The position numbers were made by a program, and so were the translations under genes. The notes below the pieces were generated by a model. It did no database searches. It was given only the letters and a program-made list of their open reading frames with translations, and was not told the DNA's origin. A stretch of DNA of 64,000 bases from Candidatus Margulisiibacteriota bacterium (GTDB lineage: Bacteria; Margulisbacteria; WOR-1; O2-12-FULL-45-9; XYB2-FULL-48-7). Shown piece by piece: positions 1-8,273 of the stretch; position 1 is the first letter of the stretch, and each line of letters opens with the position of its first letter. The stretch is from NCBI GenBank assembly GCA_041661965.1, contig JBAZTH010000002.1:372001-436000 (forward strand), read 5' to 3'.

Positions 1-171
1 TCAAGCGCATTTGCCGATGAATTGTTTGGGAAGCTTTTTGAGGCATTGGGGGAAGATTCTTTTAAGGCTAAGATTAGAATAAACAACTTTGACAACGAAG
101 AAATCAAAAACTTAGTTCTTTTACTTATTAGCAACAGTATAAACTTCAGAAAGAATAATTTATCAACTTAA
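1..171 (+). CDS. STAS-like DUF4325 protein, C-terminal part
   Basis: The open frame enters from the left edge and stops at TAA 169-171, giving the last 56 residues of a protein. It begins SSAFADELFGKLFEALG, the typical serine/aspartate-rich loop and helix of the STAS-like DUF4325 family, followed by a short strand (KIRINN) and a C-terminal helix rich in Ile/Leu/Asn. DUF4325 domains are often coupled to GHKL-type ATP-binding domains in signalling or defence proteins; whether such a domain lies upstream cannot be seen here. Family call is from pattern recognition on a short fragment. Confidence 0.6.
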   Translation, partial: SSAFADELFGKLFEALGEDSFKAKIRINNFDNEEIKNLVLLLISNSINFRKNNLST

Positions 172-186
172 CCCCACTCACTCTTC

Positions 187-195
187 TGCTATAAT
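187..195 (+). promoter_or_regulatory. extended -10 promoter of maf
   Basis: TGCTATAAT is an extended -10 element (TGn plus consensus hexamer 190-195). Only 6 nt separate the hexamer from the maf ATG at 202, so the predicted transcription start is the A of the start codon. No Shine-Dalgarno sequence precedes the gene and no clear -35 is seen. Confidence 0.6.
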
Positions 196-201
196 TCCCA
201 T

Positions 202-768
202 ATGACAAAAATAATTCTCGCTTCCGCATCGCCACGCCGCAAAGAACTGCTGAAGAAGATCGCCCCGGCCTTTGAAGTGGTCGTCAGTGATGTTAACGAA
301 GAAGCCATTGTCGCCGGCTCCCCGGAAGAGTTTGCCGAAAAAGCGGCCATCGCCAAGGCCAAAGCGGTCGCCAAAAAAGAAAAAGGAGCACTCATTGTCG
401 GAGCCGACACGATCGTCGTCCTCGGCGACCGGATCCTCGGCAAACCAAAAGACCAGGCGGAAGCGACAGCCATGCTGCAGGGCCTCTCCGGCCGGAGCCA
501 CCGGGTGATCACCGGCTTCGCGGTCGTCAATTCTAATTCCCTGGAATGCCGTTCCGGCCAGGAAGCCACGATCGTTCGGATGAAGGAAGTCCCCGCCAAA
601 TTAATTGCCGATTATGTCGCCACCGGCCGGCCGCTCGACAAAGCCGGAGCCTACGGCATTCAGGAACTAGAAGAAGGTTTTATCGAAAAAGTTGACGGCG
701 ATCTCGATAATGTCATTGGTCTGCCGATCGGCAGGCTTCAATTAATTCTACGGGAGATGGAAAAATGA
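202..768 (+). CDS. maf: Maf family nucleoside triphosphate pyrophosphatase
   Basis: This 188-residue protein begins with the Maf signature: SASPRR at residues 8-13, then a GADTIV segment in the middle and GKP just after it, the substrate-binding and catalytic parts of the fold. Maf/YhdE proteins hydrolyse non-canonical or canonical NTPs to NMP plus pyrophosphate in the cytoplasm and have been linked to septation control. Length is normal for the family. The next gene overlaps by 4 bases, so the two are probably co-transcribed. The -10 sits 6 nt upstream of the ATG and suggests a leaderless message. Confidence 0.9.
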   Translation: MTKIILASASPRRKELLKKIAPAFEVVVSDVNEEAIVAGSPEEFAEKAAIAKAKAVAKKEKGALIVGADTIVVLGDRILGKPKDQAEATAMLQGLSGRSHRVITGFAVVNSNSLECRSGQEATIVRMKEVPAKLIADYVATGRPLDKAGAYGIQELEEGFIEKVDGDLDNVIGLPIGRLQLILREMEK

Positions 769-1343
769 AGAAAGCGATCTGGAAGCCCGGAACCATGCTC
801 TACCCCGCCCCCGTTGTTATGGTCTCTTGCGGCGAAAAAAAAGAAAACCATAACATTATAACCGTCGCCTGGACCGGAACGGTCTGCAGTGAACCGGCTA
901 TGACCTTTGTCTCGATCCGCCCGTCCCGTTATTCCCACCAGATCATTAAAAAGAGTGGCGAGTTTGTGATCAACCTGGTCAACCGTCGCCTCGCCTTCGC
1001 GACTGATTTTTGCGGCGTAAAAACCGGGAGAGAACTGGACAAGTTTTTCCATCTCAAGTTGACCCCGGGGAAAGCGGAACACGTGAAGGCCCCGCTGATC
1101 GTCGAAAGCCCGGTCAATATCGAATGCCGGGTCACCGACATCCAGCAACTCGGCTCGCACGACATGTTTCTAGCCAAAGTTCTGGCCATCCACGCCGACA
1201 AAAAACTGATCGATAAAAAAGGGGCGCTCAACCTGCAAGCGGCCGAACTGATCTGTTATTCTCACGGCCACTACTACTCGCTGGGAAAAGAGCTGGGGTA
1301 CTTCGGCTTCTCCGTCAGGAAAAAACCGTGGGGGAAACGCTAA
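765..1343 (+). CDS. flavin reductase-like (flavoredoxin family) protein
   Basis: A 192-residue protein with the split-barrel FMN-binding fold of the flavin reductase-like/flavoredoxin family: an N-terminal P-x-P-VVMVSCG strand, a NIITVAWTGTVCSEPAM segment, SIRPSRYS as the likely FMN-phosphate loop, and a FVINLVN strand. Members bind FMN and either reduce free flavin with NAD(P)H or serve as electron carriers. The ATG overlaps the maf stop. It converges with the next gene, whose stop codon overlaps its own. The physiological partner is unknown. Confidence 0.8.
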   Translation: MKKAIWKPGTMLYPAPVVMVSCGEKKENHNIITVAWTGTVCSEPAMTFVSIRPSRYSHQIIKKSGEFVINLVNRRLAFATDFCGVKTGRELDKFFHLKLTPGKAEHVKAPLIVESPVNIECRVTDIQQLGSHDMFLAKVLAIHADKKLIDKKGALNLQAAELICYSHGHYYSLGKELGYFGFSVRKKPWGKR

Positions 1344-2071
1344 GGCCCGGCTTTTTCCAAAACCTCGACTACCTCGAGCCTATTCCTTGAGACAAAAACG
1401 TTCTGCTCCAGCCGCTTGATCTTCGGGGCCGCTTGCGCCTCCTTGGCAACATCAACCCGAGAAACTTCGCCGGGCTTTGCCCGGTCATAGCGGAGGGCGC
1501 TCCAGATCGTCAGCTGGGCCTCCTGGAATTTTCGCCTCACTTCCGCCAGATATTCAGGCGAATTGATCTTAGCCAGCCAGGCGGCCTCTTCCTTACGGAC
1601 GTCTTCAACCGAGATTCCGGTAATCGTGTCCATTACAAAGCGGAGATTTTTAACATAGTGGTCATAGGGGGGGACTCCTTTATAAACATAGACCAGGTCC
1701 CAAATGTTCTTTGTTTTGCGGTATTTTTTGTAGTAGCCAGCCTGTCCGATCAACTTGTTCGTCTGATAAATGTTCGAGTAAATTGATTGAAAAACCGTAT
1801 CGCCGTTGCGGTGGCCGGTCAGGTTGTTATGCGTTTTGGGGTATCTTTTCCCGTAGGTGCTCTCCGCTCCGGCGATCGCCAAATAAAGACGGTAATCAAC
1901 GCCGAATTTATCGGCGCAATAAAGGATCTCTTGTTCATGCCCGCGCAAAGGACTGAACTGGTAACGGTCCAGAAACCGCTTGAGCTTGACCGCCCGGAGA
2001 TCTTTCGCCCCGGCCGCGGACGCCAGGGAGAGGAAGATCAGGCCGATCGTCAAATACTTGTTTATATTCAC
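1340..2071 (-). CDS. secreted lysozyme-fold protein, probable murein hydrolase
   Basis: I chose GTG 2071 as start because it gives a clean signal peptide (VNINKYLTIGLIFLSLASA); a TTG at 2110 would add 13 residues. The mature protein contains a lysozyme-like core with IAGAESTYGKR (the E would be the catalytic acid), a conserved NNLTG turn and repeated Tyr-rich helices, as in SLT-type transglycosylases. It is probably a periplasmic enzyme cutting the glycan strand of peptidoglycan. The C-terminal 70 residues are charged, with no recognised domain. Substrate is inferred from the fold only. Confidence 0.65.
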   Translation of the reverse strand: MNINKYLTIGLIFLSLASAAGAKDLRAVKLKRFLDRYQFSPLRGHEQEILYCADKFGVDYRLYLAIAGAESTYGKRYPKTHNNLTGHRNGDTVFQSIYSNIYQTNKLIGQAGYYKKYRKTKNIWDLVYVYKGVPPYDHYVKNLRFVMDTITGISVEDVRKEEAAWLAKINSPEYLAEVRRKFQEAQLTIWSALRYDRAKPGEVSRVDVAKEAQAAPKIKRLEQNVFVSRNRLEVVEVLEKAGP

Positions 2072-2119
2072 TGGATTATCACTTATTGTTATCGCTTGAT
2101 CTCGGCGCAAATTTCACTC

Positions 2120-2148
2120 TTTACAGCCGTTTCGCCGGGGACTATACT
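2120..2148 (+). promoter_or_regulatory. promoter of DUF2892/AsmA pair
   Basis: TTTACA at 2120-2125 and TATACT at 2143-2148 are separated by 17 bp. The predicted start lies near 2155, followed by a strong AAAGGAGG Shine-Dalgarno site before the ATG at 2176. It fires divergently from the lysozyme-fold gene. Confidence 0.55.
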
Positions 2149-2175
2149 TTCACTATCCCTAAAAGGAGGAGTCAA

Positions 2176-2376
2176 ATGAAAATCACTACAAACCAAAATA
2201 CCTTTGAAAGATTCGCGAGAATCCTTGTTGGCGGAGTTCTTCTATTGCTGGCAACTTATATTCCCATGAACACCATTGCCGTTTGGTCGTTGTTTCTGAT
2301 CGGTATCGTCTTGATGCTGACCGGCTTGTCAGGTTGGTGCCCGATATACGCCCTGTTAAAGTACAGCTCAAAATAA
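2176..2376 (+). CDS. DUF2892 (YgaP-like) small membrane protein
   Basis: The ATG at 2176 follows an AAAGGAGGAG Shine-Dalgarno site and gives 66 residues. The protein has a short polar N-terminus with NTFERFARI, two transmembrane helices and a GLSGWCPIYALL segment between or after them. This is the DUF2892/YgaP transmembrane pattern, where the Trp-Cys-Pro motif is conserved. Function in the family is not established apart from fusions to rhodanese domains. The AsmA gene follows after 11 bases. Confidence 0.8.
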   Translation: MKITTNQNTFERFARILVGGVLLLLATYIPMNTIAVWSLFLIGIVLMLTGLSGWCPIYALLKYSSK

Positions 2377-2387
2377 GCCGATTATTT

Positions 2388-4241
2388 ATGAAGAAGACCT
2401 TAAAATGGATGGCGATCGTCCTTGGCGTTGTTTTCCTTTTCCTGGTGATCAGTGTCTTCGCTCTTCCCTTCTTCCTGCCGCTCGATAAGATCAAGGACTT
2501 CGCGGCCGCCAAGATCTCGGAAACGATCCACCGTGACGTGAAAATCGAGTCGGTTTCTTTCGATCTTTTCTCCGGTATCCGCCTAAAGGGCCTGTCGGTC
2601 GGCAATCGCCCGGGTTTCGCCGATCAGCCATTTATCACCGCGGAGTCGATCGATCTCCGTTATGCCTTCTGGCCCCTCTTTTCCCGCCAGATCATCGTCA
2701 AAGAACTCCGGCTCGTTAAGCCGATGATTCTGGTCGAAAAAGGACGGAATGGCGAATTCAATTTCTCCGACCTTACGGCGGCTAAGCCGGGCAAAGAACC
2801 GGCTAAGCCAACCCAAGCAGGCAAGCCCCCGTTCGAACTCTACGTTTCCAGCTTCTCGATCGATCGCGGGCGGATCAGCTACTTCGATCACGGCGCGGGA
2901 ACAAAGAGCGAAGTTAAGGATCTCAAAGTCAGGCTCGCCGGCTTCGAACTGGCCCTGATCAAGCCGATCGATTTTAACGCGTCCGCGATTGTCGCTTATA
3001 ACGGGAAAGAGATCCCGCTTGGCCTCGGCGCTAAAATCGGGTTTAACCTGGTGAAGGAGTCGATAAACATTTCCGAGCTGTCGCTGGCCGTCGCCGGCGA
3101 GTCGATAAACGGGGCGGCCTCTCTTTCCGCCTGGAAAATCGCCCCTCACCTCGACTTCACGCTGGCCTCTAAAGGGATCGAGGTCGACCCGCTCCTCCTT
3201 CTATTCGCCGGCTCCGCCCCCGCCACCCCGAAAAAAGCCCTGCCGGGGGAATTAACAAAGACCATCAACCAAGCGGCCAAGTCTCTTCCCGCCAATGTCA
3301 GCGCCAAAGGGGAGATCGCGATCGACAACCTGGTCTTTCAGGGTTTTAAGGTTGACAAGATCAACGCCGGGATCAAACTAAAAAATAAAGTCGCGTCCTT
3401 AAATTTAAAAGAGATCAGGATCTATAGCGGCGTCCTCTCCGGCCAAGCTAGGGTCAACCTTAATGTCCCCGGACTTCAATATTCAGTCGCCGACTTAAAG
3501 CTCTCGGGCTTCAACGCCACCCCCTTCATCAACGCGCTGGCGGCCGGGCCACTCGCTTCGCTCCCTGACAGCAAAGATCTGATCAATAAAGTTTACGGGC
3601 AGCTCGATCTTGGCGCCACTCTTTCCGGTAGCGGCGTAGAAATGCCCGCCCTGCTTAATAACCTTACCGCCCAAGGGTCCCTTTCTTTAAAAAAAGGGGC
3701 GCTTAAACGGCTGAAGATTATTGATGCGATCGCCGAGAAGCTGGGGACGACAGCGCTGAAGCAAGATCTTTCCCTGCAAAGCCTGACCGCCGATTTTTCT
3801 TTCGGTAAAATGACGGTCGGGATCAAGAACTTCAACCTGGCCGACAACGATTTGAATATTAAGTTTAACGGGAATATCAATTTGGCCGCGCAAAAGTTCG
3901 GGGAAGGAACTCGCCTTGTTCTGCGAGCCTCCCCCACCGCGACCAAGGGCCTCTCCCGGGAATACAACCTGTTGCGGGACAAGGACGGCTGGCTGGAAGC
4001 GACCTTTGAACTCCGGGGCGACTTGAAAAAGCCCTTCCCAATGCCAATCCTTCTCAAGCCATTGGAAACCGCCGTCGGGAAATTAAAAGTTAAGGTTGAC
4101 GCGAAAAAAGTTGAAATTGAGAACAAAGCCAAGGAAGAAGCGGCCAAGGCGGAAGCCGAGGCTAAAGCCAAGGCCGAAGAAGAGAAGCGGCGCCTCGAAG
4201 AAGAGGCAAAAAATAGTCTAAAAAACCTGTTTAACAAGTAA
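2388..4241 (+). CDS. AsmA family protein
   Basis: Start at ATG 2388 gives 617 residues beginning with a Lys-Lys basic patch and one transmembrane helix (residues 8-30), followed by PLDKIKDFAAAKISE and RDVKIESVSFDLFSGI, the usual AsmA entry. The middle is the repetitive beta-rich AsmA/DUF748 groove. The last 60 residues are a charged Ala/Glu/Lys coiled coil. AsmA-like proteins are anchored in the inner membrane, span the periplasm, and are implicated in phospholipid or LPS traffic to the outer membrane. The start 35 codons further up was rejected because it lies inside the DUF2892 gene. Confidence 0.8.
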   Translation: MKKTLKWMAIVLGVVFLFLVISVFALPFFLPLDKIKDFAAAKISETIHRDVKIESVSFDLFSGIRLKGLSVGNRPGFADQPFITAESIDLRYAFWPLFSRQIIVKELRLVKPMILVEKGRNGEFNFSDLTAAKPGKEPAKPTQAGKPPFELYVSSFSIDRGRISYFDHGAGTKSEVKDLKVRLAGFELALIKPIDFNASAIVAYNGKEIPLGLGAKIGFNLVKESINISELSLAVAGESINGAASLSAWKIAPHLDFTLASKGIEVDPLLLLFAGSAPATPKKALPGELTKTINQAAKSLPANVSAKGEIAIDNLVFQGFKVDKINAGIKLKNKVASLNLKEIRIYSGVLSGQARVNLNVPGLQYSVADLKLSGFNATPFINALAAGPLASLPDSKDLINKVYGQLDLGATLSGSGVEMPALLNNLTAQGSLSLKKGALKRLKIIDAIAEKLGTTALKQDLSLQSLTADFSFGKMTVGIKNFNLADNDLNIKFNGNINLAAQKFGEGTRLVLRASPTATKGLSREYNLLRDKDGWLEATFELRGDLKKPFPMPILLKPLETAVGKLKVKVDAKKVEIENKAKEEAAKAEAEAKAKAEEEKRRLEEEAKNSLKNLFNK

Positions 4242-4309
4242 TTTTTAGCCCCCCTTTTTACGCAAGTTTTCCTCTCTTACCCCCGATATATATATGGAGG
4301 CGCAAATGT

Positions 4310-4654
4310 ATGAAAAATGCCTTAATTATCGCGTTTTTAATTGTTCTGACTCTTCCCGGGCTGGCCGCTGGGAAGATGACCGAGATCCCGGTTAAGGAGC
4401 TGTACACCGCTCCATCCGAGGACTCCAACCTGGTCCTTTCTATTCCGATCGAGGTCAAGATGCTCGACATGTCGGCCGATGGAAATTGGTATAAAGTTAA
4501 GATCGCTTATAACCTTGGGCCTTTCAGTTATACCTATATCGGCTGGACCAAGATCCCGGTCGGCGATATTATCGTTGAACGGGAACGGAAAGCGGCTGAA
4601 AAACTGGCCGCGACCGAAAACAAAATCGAAGACAACGCCCCAACGGAAAAATAA
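4310..4654 (+). CDS. small secreted SH3-like protein
   Basis: A 114-residue protein with a signal peptide (MKNALIIAFLIVLTLPGLA) and a core resembling bacterial SH3 domains: VKELYTAPSEDSNLV, then GNWYKVKI and YIGWTKI. The C-terminus is a charged tail. Such domains usually bind peptidoglycan stem peptides, so a periplasmic role is likely. A GGAGG Shine-Dalgarno site lies 10 nt before the ATG. No enzyme domain is attached. Confidence 0.65.
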   Translation: MKNALIIAFLIVLTLPGLAAGKMTEIPVKELYTAPSEDSNLVLSIPIEVKMLDMSADGNWYKVKIAYNLGPFSYTYIGWTKIPVGDIIVERERKAAEKLAATENKIEDNAPTEK

Positions 4655-4711
4655 CCCTTTTTGGGTTGATTGCTTATTTAAGCAGCTACTTCATCCTGTT
4701 GGGGTTTTTTC

Positions 4712-4740
4712 TTGCCTAATTATCGGTCAATTGCTATAAT
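4712..4740 (+). promoter_or_regulatory. promoter of small membrane protein gene
   Basis: TTGCCT at 4712-4717 and TATAAT at 4735-4740 are 17 bp apart, with a TGC extension before the -10. The predicted start is near 4747, which falls inside the inverted repeat at 4738-4770. Confidence 0.55.
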
Positions 4741-4770
4741 CCCTCCAGCTGTTCAAGCAAAGGAGGGATT
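4738..4770 (+). repeat. inverted repeat covering a Shine-Dalgarno site
   Basis: AATCCCTCC (4738-4746) and GGAGGGATT (4762-4770) are perfectly complementary, 9 bp with a 15-nt loop. The right arm contains the ribosome-binding site of the gene at 4773; the left arm overlaps the end of the -10 hexamer. Confidence 0.6.
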
Positions 4771-4772
4771 TT

Positions 4773-4937
4773 ATGGTTGCTAAGATCATTAAATCTTTGA
4801 TCGGTCTTGCCCTGGTCATACTCGGCGCCTGGCTGGTTTATCTTTGGAGGGTTGACCTGCTTACTCTGATCCGCGGCGGCCTCGGCTTGTTTCTGGTCCT
4901 CTGCGGGCTGATCGCCTTCGCCCTGATTGCCGACTAA
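4773..4937 (+). CDS. 54-residue two-helix membrane protein
   Basis: Too short for many gene finders but well supported: a strong GGAGGG ribosome-binding site, a promoter upstream, and a 54-codon frame. The product starts MVAKIIKSLIG and consists of two hydrophobic helices (about residues 6-22 and 33-52) separated by the short WRVDLLTLIRGG linker. No family is recognised. It lies alone between two hairpins. A 77-residue frame on the opposite strand is its shadow. Confidence 0.65.
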   Translation: MVAKIIKSLIGLALVILGAWLVYLWRVDLLTLIRGGLGLFLVLCGLIAFALIAD

Positions 4938-4953
4938 CGTTTTCAAATTTTTT

Positions 4954-4983
4954 ATAAGGGCCGTCAATTGTGGCGGCCCTTAT
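4954..4983 (+). terminator. hairpin terminator after the small membrane gene
   Basis: A perfect 10-bp stem, ATAAGGGCCG with CGGCCCTTAT, around a 10-nt loop, begins 17 nt after the stop codon. The tail (ATTTG) is only weakly T-rich, so termination may be partial. The -35 of pyrE starts immediately after it. Confidence 0.55.
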
Positions 4984-4985
4984 AT

Positions 4986-5014
4986 TTGCCCGTCGCGCCG
5001 CTCTTTGCTATAAT
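4986..5014 (+). promoter_or_regulatory. promoter of pyrE
   Basis: TTGCCC (4986-4991), 17-bp spacer, TATAAT (5009-5014) with a TGC extension. Seven nt separate the -10 from the pyrE ATG, predicting a leaderless or one-base-leader transcript. Confidence 0.6.
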
Positions 5015-5021
5015 CTCCCTC

Positions 5022-5549
5022 ATGTCAAACAAAGAAGCCCTGCTTGCCCTTTTCACGGAAGCCGCCGCCGTTAAGACCGGCGATTTCGTTTTAGCCTCCG
5101 GCAAGAAAAGCAACCTTTATATTGATTGCCGGCGGATCACGCTTCATCCCCAAGGGGCCAAACTGATCGGCCGGATCATCCTCGAAAAGATCAAGGGGCT
5201 GCGCGTAGACGCGATCGGCGGTTTGACCCTGGGGGCCGATCCAATCGCTTCCTCGGTCGTTATGTTGAGCGACATCCCCGGCTTTATCGTCAGAAAAAAA
5301 GAGAAAGAACACGGGACCAAGCAAAAGATCGAAGGACATCTCCAGCCGGGCTGGAAAGTCGTCGTCGTGGAAGACGTTTCGACCAGCGGCGGCTCTGCCC
5401 TGCAGGCAATCGAAGCGGTTGAGGCGGCCGGGGCGTCGGTCCTTAAGGTCATCTCGGTCGTCGACCGCGAAGAAGGGGCGGCCGAGGCCCTTTCCCGTTA
5501 CGATTTCGACCCGATCTTAAAAAAATCGGAGTTCATAAACCAAGCTTAA
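5022..5549 (+). CDS. pyrE: orotate phosphoribosyltransferase
   Basis: From ATG 5022 the protein has 175 residues. It shows the type I phosphoribosyltransferase PRPP loop VVVVEDVSTSGGSA at 113-126, the orotate-enzyme LASGKKSNLYIDCR near the N-terminus, and RKKEKEHGT as the flexible catalytic loop. It converts orotate plus PRPP to OMP in pyrimidine synthesis. The upstream in-frame ATG at 4968 lies within the terminator hairpin and is not used. No other pyr gene is adjacent; pyrH is far away at 43 kb. Confidence 0.92.
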   Translation: MSNKEALLALFTEAAAVKTGDFVLASGKKSNLYIDCRRITLHPQGAKLIGRIILEKIKGLRVDAIGGLTLGADPIASSVVMLSDIPGFIVRKKEKEHGTKQKIEGHLQPGWKVVVVEDVSTSGGSALQAIEAVEAAGASVLKVISVVDREEGAAEALSRYDFDPILKKSEFINQA

Positions 5550-5551
5550 TC

Positions 5552-5560
5552 TGTTATAAT
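5552..5560 (+). promoter_or_regulatory. extended -10 promoter of tRNA-Thr
   Basis: TGTTATAAT places a consensus -10 at 5555-5560. The predicted transcription start is about 9 nt before the tRNA 5' end. Confidence 0.5.
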
Positions 5561-5575
5561 TAATTTTTCCGCCGG

Positions 5576-5648
<73 letters not shown>

Positions 5649-5665
5649 TTTTTTGGCCCAAAAGA

Positions 5666-5694
5666 TTGACATTAGCGGCCCGTTTAGGTATAAT
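5666..5694 (+). promoter_or_regulatory. strong promoter of tuf
   Basis: Perfect sigma-70-type consensus: TTGACA (5666-5671), 17-bp spacer, TATAAT (5689-5694). The leader is about 40 nt with a GGAGG site before the ATG at 5742, as expected for a highly expressed gene. Confidence 0.8.
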
Positions 5695-5741
5695 TTCACG
5701 CTATATTGAGTCGATAAATAAATTTACGGAGGTAAGGTAAA

Positions 5742-6941
5742 ATGGCAAGAGAAAAGTTCGAGAGAAAAAAGCCCCATCTTAACGTCGGGACGATCGGTCA
5801 CGTCGATCACGGGAAGACGACCCTGACGTCGGCTATCACCAGCGTGCTGGCAAATGCCGGCATGGCCAAGGCTAAGAAATTCGACGAGATCGATTCGGCA
5901 CCGGAAGAAAAGGCCCGCGGTATCACCATCGCGATCGCTCACGTCGAATATGAAACCGAGAAAAGACACTACGCCCACATCGACTGCCCGGGACACGCCG
6001 ACTACGTCAAGAACATGATCGTCGGAGCCGCGCAGATGGACGGCGCGATCCTGGTCGTTTCCGCCGCCGACGGCCCGATGCCCCAGACCCGCGAACACAT
6101 CCTGCTTGCTCACCAGGTTAACGTTCCCAAGATCATCGTTTTCCTGAACAAAGTCGATATGGTCGACGATCCGGAATTGATCGACCTGGTTGAAGTCGAA
6201 ACCCGCGAACTCCTGACCAAGTATCATTTCCCGGGCAATGAAATTCCATTCATTCGCGGCTCCGCCCTCAAGGCGATGGAAAACGCCACTAAACCGAAAG
6301 ACTCCCCGGAAGTTAAGCCGATCTGGGACCTGATGAACGCGCTGGACACCTACCTGCCGGATCCGGAGCGGCCGCTGGACCAGCCATTCCTCATGTCCGT
6401 TGAAGACGTCTTCACCATTACCGGCCGCGGCACCGTCGGCACCGGTCGTATCGATCGCGGACGGGTCAAGGTCGGGGAAGAGGTTGAGATCGTCGGTCTC
6501 GGCTCCCACAAAAAGACTACCGTTACCGGGATCGAAATGTTCCGCAAATTGCTTGATGAAGGGATCGCCGGCGACAACGTCGGGCTTCTCCTGCGCGGCA
6601 TCGAAAAAGAAGAGCTTCAGCGCGGCATGGTTTTGGCCAAATCCGGCTCGATCAAGCCGCATAAGAAGTTCGAAGCCCAGGTTTACGTCCTGACCAAAGA
6701 AGAAGGCGGCCGCCACACTCCGTTCTTCAATGGTTACAAGCCGCAGTTCTTCGTCCGCACCACCGACGTGACCGGCGAGATCAAACTCCCGGACAAAGTT
6801 GAAATGGTCATGCCCGGCGACAACATCGTTATGACCGTTGAACTGATCACCGACGTCGCGGTCGAGGCCGGGACCCGTTTCGCGATCCGCGAAGGTGGGA
6901 GAACCGTAGGTGCCGGTTCGGTTACAAAAATCCTTGCCTAA
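5742..6941 (+). CDS. tuf: elongation factor Tu
   Basis: A 399-residue EF-Tu with all GTPase motifs: GHVDHGKT (19-26), RGITI in switch I, DCPGHADY (G3) and NKVDM (G4), followed by the two beta-barrel domains that hold aminoacyl-tRNA. It delivers aminoacyl-tRNA to the ribosome. Length is normal. The following VanW-type gene starts directly after the stop codon. Only this copy is visible in the window. Confidence 0.98.
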   Translation: MAREKFERKKPHLNVGTIGHVDHGKTTLTSAITSVLANAGMAKAKKFDEIDSAPEEKARGITIAIAHVEYETEKRHYAHIDCPGHADYVKNMIVGAAQMDGAILVVSAADGPMPQTREHILLAHQVNVPKIIVFLNKVDMVDDPELIDLVEVETRELLTKYHFPGNEIPFIRGSALKAMENATKPKDSPEVKPIWDLMNALDTYLPDPERPLDQPFLMSVEDVFTITGRGTVGTGRIDRGRVKVGEEVEIVGLGSHKKTTVTGIEMFRKLLDEGIAGDNVGLLLRGIEKEELQRGMVLAKSGSIKPHKKFEAQVYVLTKEEGGRHTPFFNGYKPQFFVRTTDVTGEIKLPDKVEMVMPGDNIVMTVELITDVAVEAGTRFAIREGGRTVGAGSVTKILA

Positions 6942-8273
6942 TTGAAAAAGTTACTTGTTGCTTTAGCGCTGATCGCGGCCATTTCGGTAATCGTGACTCT
7001 GGCCCTGGTTTTTTACGATTACCTGCGCAGTACTGAACAGTTCCCTTACCGGACCTATATCGGCAGAGTAGATGTTTCGGGACTCGATCAGATCCAGGCT
7101 TACGAAAAGCTTGAGTCTTTAAAGGTTGCGAATGTTTACTCTGCCGTTGTCACATTTGAGGCCGGGACGCTGCTCTATTCCCTTGGTCCGGACACGCTGG
7201 GGGTCTACGTTAATTTTAAACAATCGGTCCAATCCGCCTTCAATGAACTCCGCAAAAAAGGCTATTTTAACAGTTTGAAGGAGCGGCTCTCCCGGGAAGC
7301 GATGCACTTTCCTGTCCTGCTGGGGGTCGAAGAAAAACAACTGCTTGAAGTCGTCACCGGACTCTACGCGGAAACCCTCTCGACCGCGAAAGACGCGTCA
7401 ATCATCCTCGATGAGAGTACCGGGGGCTATCATATTGAAAGCGACGATCCCGGGCGGACCCTGCGGATCGTCGATACGATCAAAACTTTTCACTCGGAAT
7501 TAGCCAAGGGGAAGAGCCGTTTCCCCTTAATCTTTGATTATGATCGGCCAAAGATCACCGAGGCGATGCTGCGGGCCCATCCGCCGGCCATCAGGATCGC
7601 CGCCTACACGACTTATTACGGCCGGCATGATTCGCCGAACCGGATCCACAATATTAAATTGATCGCTTCCTGGCTTGACGGGACCCTTTTATTGCCGGGT
7701 CAGGAATTTGTTTTAGGCGACGCGATCGGCGAGTTCACTCCGGAACGGGGCTTTAAAGAGGCGTTCGTTATTTATAACGGCGAGCTTGTTCCGATGCTGG
7801 GCGGCGGGACCTGCCAGATCGGAACAACCCTTTACAATGCCGCTTCGTTGGCCGACTTGGAGATCGTTCAGCGCTCCAGCCATTCCTTTTATTTCAACAT
7901 TTACCCCTTGGGCCGCGACGCCGCCGTCTATCCGCCGGCCAAAGACTTAAAATTCAAGAACAACGCTCCCTATCCGATCCTGATAAAAGCGCTGGCAACA
8001 AATAAGCGCCTTTCTTTCAGGATCTACGGCACGCCGACCGGGAAGAAAGTTGAATTTTCGTCCCCCCAGGTTTTCCTGCTCGAGGTCGGGAGCGGTTATC
8101 GCCCGGCAACCGTCCGCGAGGTCCTTGAGGCCGACCGGCCGTTTAAAACCAATGTGATTCGCACGGTTTATGACGCGGAGAATAAAAAGTTAAAAGAAGA
8201 AACGATCAAGAGCTACTATAAGCTCTACGGGGAAAAATCAAATGTCCCTATCGCCCGCCCAGAATCAAGATAA
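6942..8273 (+). CDS. VanW family protein
   Basis: The TTG at 6942 directly follows the tuf stop and gives 443 residues. An N-terminal membrane helix (about 3-26) is followed by a YoaR-like putative peptidoglycan-binding region (100-220) and then the VanW domain, with LLPGQEFVLGDAIGEFT and GGGTCQIGTTLYNAA. VanW domains occur in glycopeptide-resistance loci and many cell-surface proteins; the biochemical role is unknown. The protein is probably anchored in the inner membrane and faces the periplasm. Its end overlaps lpxC by 32 bases. Read-through from tuf is likely because no terminator separates them. Confidence 0.82.
   Translation: MKKLLVALALIAAISVIVTLALVFYDYLRSTEQFPYRTYIGRVDVSGLDQIQAYEKLESLKVANVYSAVVTFEAGTLLYSLGPDTLGVYVNFKQSVQSAFNELRKKGYFNSLKERLSREAMHFPVLLGVEEKQLLEVVTGLYAETLSTAKDASIILDESTGGYHIESDDPGRTLRIVDTIKTFHSELAKGKSRFPLIFDYDRPKITEAMLRAHPPAIRIAAYTTYYGRHDSPNRIHNIKLIASWLDGTLLLPGQEFVLGDAIGEFTPERGFKEAFVIYNGELVPMLGGGTCQIGTTLYNAASLADLEIVQRSSHSFYFNIYPLGRDAAVYPPAKDLKFKNNAPYPILIKALATNKRLSFRIYGTPTGKKVEFSSPQVFLLEVGSGYRPATVREVLEADRPFKTNVIRTVYDAENKKLKEETIKSYYKLYGEKSNVPIARPESR

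Noticed and set aside
1072..1090. CACGTG core near 1080 as a parS
   Set aside because: Flanking bases do not match the parS consensus; within the flavin reductase gene.
4734..4967. 77-codon minus-strand frame opposite the small membrane protein
   Set aside because: Polar Gln-rich antisense reading; the plus strand has promoter, ribosome site and transmembrane helices.
5724..6716. Long minus-strand frame over tuf
   Set aside because: Mirror of the biased codon use in tuf; no ribosome site or known family.
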